This document shows, in pieces, positions 15,881 to 19,460 of a stretch of DNA of 19,460 bases; the stretch's first letter is position 1, and each line of letters opens with the position of its first letter. The notes below the pieces were generated by a model. The model saw only the letters and a program-made list of their open reading frames with translations, was not told the DNA's origin and made no database searches. Position numbers and translations under genes: made by a program. Origin of the DNA: Desulfobacterales bacterium (GTDB taxonomy: Bacteria; Desulfobacterota; Desulfobacteria; Desulfobacterales; JAUWMJ01); assembly GCA_030613225.1 (NCBI GenBank), contig JAUWMJ010000010.1, positions 1-19,460 of the forward strand, in the 5' to 3' direction.

Positions 15881-16128
15881 GTGAACGGTTCCAGGTTTAA
15901 CCGCCTCTGGCGGCGCCGTAGGCGACCAGGGCTCAGAGTTCAAGGTTCAAAGGTTATAGGCTGCTGATATTCTTGCCTTTATTGCTGCCGTTTAAGGCGC
16001 GACTTAAATTAGCCTCTTTCACCCGTTGGGCGAAACAGAATATTTGAACTTATCAACGTATTTTCCTTTTGCTGACATCCAGTTAGCTCGTTTCAACCGG
16101 GAACCGTGAACGCTGAACCGCTTAACCC
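15881..16128. repeat. Intergenic element E4 with iterated GTTCA-heptamer inverted ends
   Basis: This element fills the 283-base gap between rpmF and the acyl-CoA dehydrogenase gene. The arms GTGAACGGTTCCAGGTTTAA (15881-15900) and, reversed, GTTCACGGTTCCCGGTTGAA (16092-16111) match at 16 of 20. Further GGTTCAA-type units lie at 15930-15955 on the left and CGGTTCAGC on the right. It carries the second copy of the 38-base GC-rich segment. The core is not visibly related to the other elements' cores. It starts about eight bases after the rpmF stop. Confidence 0.65.
15892..15929. repeat. 38-base GC-rich segment, copy 2 (twin at 3803-3840)
   Basis: This segment differs from 3803-3840 at only two of 38 positions, and the CCGCC/GGCGG and CGCC/GGCG mini-hairpins are intact. 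It is placed next to the outer arm of element E4, exactly as the twin is in E2. Confidence 0.85.
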
Positions 16129-16133
16129 AGGTA

Positions 16134-16313
16134 TTATTCTTCGGTTTCAATCACGCTGCGTCCTTTGTATGTGCCGCAACTCGGACATGCATGATGGGAA
16201 AGAGTGGCTTCTCCGCACTGAGGGCATTCAGTAACATTAGGGGCAGCAACTTTTTGATGGGTTCGCCGTTTATCCCGTTTTGACTTGGATGTTTTTCGTT
16301 TTGGTACAGCCAT
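16134..16313 (-). CDS. rpmF: 50S ribosomal protein L32
   Basis: A 59-residue L32. The N-terminus is the very basic [20 protein letters not shown], followed by a zinc ribbon with CPQC-type pairs (Cys30/Cys33 and Cys43/Cys46) and the common [17 protein letters not shown] tail. The presence of all four cysteines marks the zinc-containing form. AGGAG lies seven bases before the ATG. In many bacteria rpmF starts the plsX-fab operon; here the fab genes follow after element E4, but plsX does not. Confidence 0.97.
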   Translation of the reverse strand: MAVPKRKTSKSKRDKRRTHQKVAAPNVTECPQCGEATLSHHACPSCGTYKGRSVIETEE

Positions 16314-16346
16314 GAGTAATCTCCTAACTATATAAAATTATTTATA

Positions 16347-16375
16347 ATATTATGCAAATCACTACTTTTTAACAA
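16347..16375 (-). promoter_or_regulatory. Candidate sigma-70 promoter for rpmF
   Basis: On the minus strand TTGTTA (16375-16370) and TAATAT (16352-16347) are separated by exactly 17 bases in AT-rich DNA. A transcript would start about 27 bases before the rpmF ATG, just ahead of its AGGAG site. This is a motif match only. Confidence 0.5.
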
Positions 16376-16407
16376 AGCAGAGGCTTTAGTAATTGAAATA
16401 GAGAAGC

Positions 16408-16436
16408 TTGTCAAGAAATTTCCTATATTTTTATAT
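16408..16436 (+). promoter_or_regulatory. Weak candidate plus-strand promoter in the rpmF-gltX gap
   Basis: TTGTCA and TTATAT are spaced by 17 bases on the plus strand, with a TATAAT at 16471-16476 a little further on. If used for gltX it would give a leader of more than 350 bases. The 502-base gap (16314-16815) is otherwise very AT-rich, and I see no gene or recognised riboswitch in it. In such AT-rich DNA chance matches are common. Confidence 0.2.
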
Positions 16437-16815
16437 TGCTGTCTTGTGCTCTTTTTGCTTATATGCTACCTATAATCAATTTTGACAAACAAACAAATAT
16501 CATAAAACTATGTAATATTAAACGAAATAGCTGTTTTATAATCCTCTATGGTTTTTTTCTTTTTTCAACCGTGAGATACTGGTATTACATTAATTTTACA
16601 AAAAAGAAATTTATCAGCAGTTTTTCAATTTTCCGAGATTTACTTATTGTAGTTAAAAATAAGTAATAAATAAGTCATTTAAACCTGGCAGGATTTACTG
16701 CAAAACACAATCACACTATTTTTTAAAAGGATGGTATTAATTTAGCCTATTGAAAAACATGACCAAATTAGCATTAGCATTCAGATAGCTAAAATGTTAC
16801 AAAGGATGAAATAAA

Positions 16816-18228
16816 ATGAAAAAAATCATAACTCGTTTTCCCCCCAGCCCAACCGGCTATCTGCATATTGGCGGGGCAAGAACAGCTCTTTTTAACTGGC
16901 TGTATGCGCGCCATATGAAAGGCAAATTTATCCTGAGAATCGAAGATACGGATACAGCACGTTCCACCAGGGAATCTGTAGATGCTATTTTTGAAGCTCT
17001 TGAGTGGCTCGAGATAGACTGGGATGAAGGCCCCTTTTTTCAGTCACGGCGGTTTGATATTTACACTGAATACCTCCAAAAGCTTCTTGATTCAGGATTT
17101 GCCTACTACTGCACATGTTCACCTGAGAAACTTGAAGAAATGAGGAAAAAAGCTATGGAGGTCGGTGGTAAGCCCAAGTATGACGGTACGTGCCGTGAAA
17201 AAGGTCTCGGCAGGACCGATAATGCCGTCATCCGGTTTAAAGCGCCGGTTTCAGGAACCACCGTGCTTGAAGATGTAATTAAAGGCAATATAGTTTTCCA
17301 AAATGAAGAACTTGATGATTTTATAATTGCCAGAAGTGACGGCAGTCCTACATACAATTTTGTTGTTGTTGTTGATGATATTACAATGGGAATAAATACG
17401 GTGCTCCGCGGCGACGATCATGTTATGAATACACCCAAACAAATTCTTCTTTATAAAGCTTTAAATAGCCCGTTGCCTACTTTTGGCCACGTTCCCATGG
17501 TATTGGGCAGCGATCGGACACGGTTGAGCAAACGTCATGGCGCCATGTCTGTTACAGCATACAGAGACATGGGGTATTTGCCGGACGCTTTTATCAACTA
17601 TCTGGTCCGGCTGGGCTGGTCGTATGGAGACCAGGAGTTTTTTTCAAGGGATGAACTCGTAGAAAAATTTTCCCTTGAAAACATCGGTCGGAGCGCAGGA
17701 ATCTTTAATCCTGAAAAACTCCTCGCACTGAATGCCGATCACATAAAGGCAACACCGCCGGATGAACTTATTAAGTATCTCTCACCCTTTTTAAAAGAAA
17801 AAGGTTACAGTTTCCAGGAAGGACCTTTTATTGAAAGCGTAATTAGAACCCTTAATGCCAGGAGTAAAACTTTAAAAGAGATGGCTGATGACGCAGGGTT
17901 CTACTTTGCCGATACCGTCTCATATGATGAAAAAGCTGCTAAAAAATTTTTCAGGCCTGCTTCTGTTGAGCCTCTCCGGCTGTTGTTAGATCAACTTGAA
18001 GCGCTGGATGAGTTCAAAGAGGCGGATCTTGAAAATGCATTTAAAGCGGTTATGGAAAAAACAGGCCTTAAACTTGGAAAAATCGCCCAACCTGTGCGTC
18101 TTGCATTGACCGGGAAAACGGCCAGCCCGGGCATATTTGAAATTATTGAAATTATAGGCAAAGACAGGGTTTTATCCAGAATTAAGGATGCAATTAAGTT
18201 AGTTGAGGACAGGGAAGCTTGCTCCTGA
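16816..18228 (+). CDS. gltX: Glutamyl-tRNA synthetase
   Basis: A 470-residue class I aminoacyl-tRNA synthetase charging tRNA-Glu. The HIGH-type motif is PSPTGYLHIGGARTALFNWL (10-29), and the KMSKS-type motif is DRTRLSKRHGA (233-243). RIEDTDTARS (41-50) and the RGDDHVMNTPKQ region confirm GltX rather than GlnS. The C-terminal anticodon-binding helical domain (about 330-470) is present and full length. A zinc-like motif has Cys99, Cys101 and Cys126, but Glu128 where Escherichia coli has His. AAAGGATGA precedes the ATG. It is divergent from rpmF and followed after 12 bases by the potassium channel gene. Confidence 0.97.
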   Translation: MKKIITRFPPSPTGYLHIGGARTALFNWLYARHMKGKFILRIEDTDTARSTRESVDAIFEALEWLEIDWDEGPFFQSRRFDIYTEYLQKLLDSGFAYYCTCSPEKLEEMRKKAMEVGGKPKYDGTCREKGLGRTDNAVIRFKAPVSGTTVLEDVIKGNIVFQNEELDDFIIARSDGSPTYNFVVVVDDITMGINTVLRGDDHVMNTPKQILLYKALNSPLPTFGHVPMVLGSDRTRLSKRHGAMSVTAYRDMGYLPDAFINYLVRLGWSYGDQEFFSRDELVEKFSLENIGRSAGIFNPEKLLALNADHIKATPPDELIKYLSPFLKEKGYSFQEGPFIESVIRTLNARSKTLKEMADDAGFYFADTVSYDEKAAKKFFRPASVEPLRLLLDQLEALDEFKEADLENAFKAVMEKTGLKLGKIAQPVRLALTGKTASPGIFEIIEIIGKDRVLSRIKDAIKLVEDREACS

Positions 18229-18240
18229 TAAAGTTGTAAT

Positions 18241-19245
18241 ATGGAGAATACAAAGCATCTAATAACCGGGATCATAATGGCGCTGTGTATCGTCATTTTC
18301 GGGACAGCAGGATATATAGTTATAGAGAGCTGGGGGTTTCTTGATGCGCTGTATATGACTATTATCACTATTTCCACTGTTGGGTATAGTGAAGTACACC
18401 ACGTCAGCCAAGAAGGACGATTGTTTACTATATTGCTTGTTTTTTTCGGGGTGGGTTTCACATTGTATATTGCAGCTGCCGTAGTGCAGTTCATGGTTGA
18501 AGGAAGAATCAGAATTATATTGGGGAGAAGAAGCTTGGAAAAAAAAATTGACCGGATGAAAGACCATTATATAGTATGCGGATATGGGCGTATCGGCAGG
18601 GTATTATGCAGGGACCTGAAAAGAAAGCCCCTTGACCTGGTGGTTATCGAGAAAAGCCCGGAACTGATTCCTGTTATGGATGCCGATGGCGTTCTTTATA
18701 TTTCCGGGGATGCTGCCGATGAGAAAAACTTGATAAGAGCAGGCATCAAACGGGCAAAAGGCGTGATTGCAGTACTTGCTTCTGATGCCGACAATGTTTT
18801 TCTTGTACTTACAGCCAGACAACTGGACCCTGATCTTTTAATAATAGCCAGGGCAAGTCAGGAAAAAGCTAAGTCAAAATTGCAGGCTGCGGGAGCCAAT
18901 ACAGTTGAATCTCCTTATGATATAGGTGCTGCAAGTATGGCTCAACGCATTATCCGTCCCACGGTGACAAGCTTCCTGGATTTTGCATTCGCCCACAAAC
19001 GGAAAGACATCCAGATGGAGGAGATACCGGTCAGCGCTTCATCCAGCCTTGTTAACATTATATTAAAGGATACTGGAATCAGGCAAAAATATAACTTGAT
19101 AATAATTGCCATCAAAAAGCTGGACGGAAGCATGCTGTTTAATCCTTCTTTCGAAGCTACGATAGAGGCGGGTGATACTGTTATAGCAGTGGGAGAAGAT
19201 GCAAATCTGCAGGAACTGGAAAAAATATTAAACCCGGCGGCTTAA
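18241..19245 (+). CDS. Two-TM potassium channel with RCK (TrkA-N/TrkA-C) domains
   Basis: A 334-residue MthK-like channel subunit. TM1 is about residues 7-28, then a pore helix and filter TISTVGYSE (43-51), and TM2 is about 61-86. The RCK-N Rossmann domain starts YIVCGYGRIGRVL (110-122) and has an acidic residue after the second strand (VVIEKSPE). The TrkA-C domain occupies about 255-334 and ends GDTVIAVGEDANLQELEKIL. The RCK ring would gate the pore in response to a nucleotide or Ca2+ ligand. The filter has Ser where most K+ channels have the last Gly (TVGYG). It follows gltX by 12 bases with no clear Shine-Dalgarno, so it may be read from the gltX transcript. Confidence 0.92.
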   Translation: MENTKHLITGIIMALCIVIFGTAGYIVIESWGFLDALYMTIITISTVGYSEVHHVSQEGRLFTILLVFFGVGFTLYIAAAVVQFMVEGRIRIILGRRSLEKKIDRMKDHYIVCGYGRIGRVLCRDLKRKPLDLVVIEKSPELIPVMDADGVLYISGDAADEKNLIRAGIKRAKGVIAVLASDADNVFLVLTARQLDPDLLIIARASQEKAKSKLQAAGANTVESPYDIGAASMAQRIIRPTVTSFLDFAFAHKRKDIQMEEIPVSASSSLVNIILKDTGIRQKYNLIIIAIKKLDGSMLFNPSFEATIEAGDTVIAVGEDANLQELEKILNPAA

Positions 19246-19255
19246 ATGCCGTCCT

Positions 19256-19460
19256 TTATATTTTATAAATTATTCTTTTTTCCGTAATGATAATATCAAC
19301 ATGTCTGTCGTGGGATTCTACCGGCACCTGCTGAATTATCTGGCTTTCAAATGAAAGAGCGACCTTTCTTGTGGTAATCGGAAGTTTTGGAATAAGCCTG
19401 TCATAATAGCCGTCACCTGACCCTATCCTTCCGCCTTTCTCATCAAAAGCAATTCCTGGG
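19256..19460 (-). CDS. 5-formyltetrahydrofolate cyclo-ligase, C-terminal part only
   Basis: The minus strand is open from the window edge for 67 residues to a TAA at 19256-19258. The segment PGIAFDEKGGRIGSGDGYYD followed by RLIP is the signature of the MTHFS/YgfA family, where the glycine-rich loop binds ATP phosphate. The later LSFESQIIQQVPVESHDRHV matches the usual C-terminal region, including the conserved ..P.E.HD..VD pattern. The enzyme returns 5-formyl-THF to the 5,10-methenyl form in an ATP-dependent reaction. The N-terminus lies outside the window. It converges on the potassium channel gene with ten bases between stops. Confidence 0.92.
   Translation of the reverse strand, partial: PGIAFDEKGGRIGSGDGYYDRLIPKLPITTRKVALSFESQIIQQVPVESHDRHVDIIITEKRIIYKI

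Noticed and set aside
16436..16666. 76-codon plus-strand open frame in the rpmF-gltX gap
   Set aside because: The DNA is extremely AT-rich, the product is Phe/Ile/Lys/Asn-rich and low in complexity, no Shine-Dalgarno is present and no family is recognisable.
1..19460. tRNA or rRNA genes
   Set aside because: No GGTTCGAAnCC-type T-arm with a matching acceptor stem was found, and no rRNA-like sequence is visible.

Overview
This window is chromosomal DNA from an anaerobic bacterium, most likely a member of the Desulfobacterota and probably a Desulfobacterales-type sulfate reducer. That placement is inferred from gene content and order, and from dispersed intergenic repeats I associate with that group. 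It is not based on any database search. The core is a long minus-strand housekeeping block. Read in the direction of transcription it is rpmF, an acyl-CoA dehydrogenase, fabG, acpP, fabF, rpiB, glyA, a dCMP deaminase, nrdR, ribD, ribE, ribBA, ribH, nusB, an MBL-fold hydrolase, then a YcaO-domain gene. From memory, the related order in Geobacter-like genomes is rpmF-plsX-fabH-fabD-fabG-acpP-fabF followed by the rpiB/glyA/nrdR/rib/nusB set. Here the acyl-CoA dehydrogenase sits where plsX-fabH-fabD would be expected.

Layout by position: 1-1176 (+) is the 3' part of a membrane protein cut by the window edge. It converges on a YcaO gene at 1193-2506 (-). 3048-3683 (-) is a glyoxalase II-like hydrolase. 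4052-8078 (-) is a tightly packed riboflavin operon, ribD-ribE-ribBA-ribH-nusB. 8306-10534 (-) holds nrdR, dCMP deaminase and glyA. 10739-11191 (-) is rpiB. 11720-15850 (-) is the fatty-acid synthesis module. 16134-16313 (-) is rpmF, a 59-residue gene. 16816-19245 (+) holds gltX and an RCK-type potassium channel, divergent from rpmF. 19256-19460 (-) is the C-terminal end of a 5-formyltetrahydrofolate cyclo-ligase cut by the window edge.

How the genes work together: the rib genes make riboflavin from GTP and ribulose 5-phosphate. fabG, acpP and fabF supply the elongation cycle of type II fatty-acid synthesis. glyA and the cyclo-ligase belong to folate one-carbon metabolism. The dCMP deaminase and NrdR concern deoxynucleotide supply. 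NusB, L32 and GltX belong to transcription and translation.

The least ordinary content lies between the genes. Almost every gap between modules of the minus-strand block is filled, nearly from stop codon to start codon, by an element with inverted ends. The arms of these elements are built from degenerate, tandemly iterated 7- or 8-base units: GGTTCAR at four sites, GTTTTAR at one, and GTTRAGTN at one. The unit differs between families but the architecture is the same, and the cores look unrelated. Two perfect long hairpins (one after fabF, one between acpP and fabF) and a dispersed TTTACGAA(A/T)(C/T)CATCAA motif add to this. I see no phage, CRISPR array, tRNA, rRNA or recognised insertion sequence, and no clear new enzyme system. 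The iterated-arm intergenic elements are the best candidate for something under-described.
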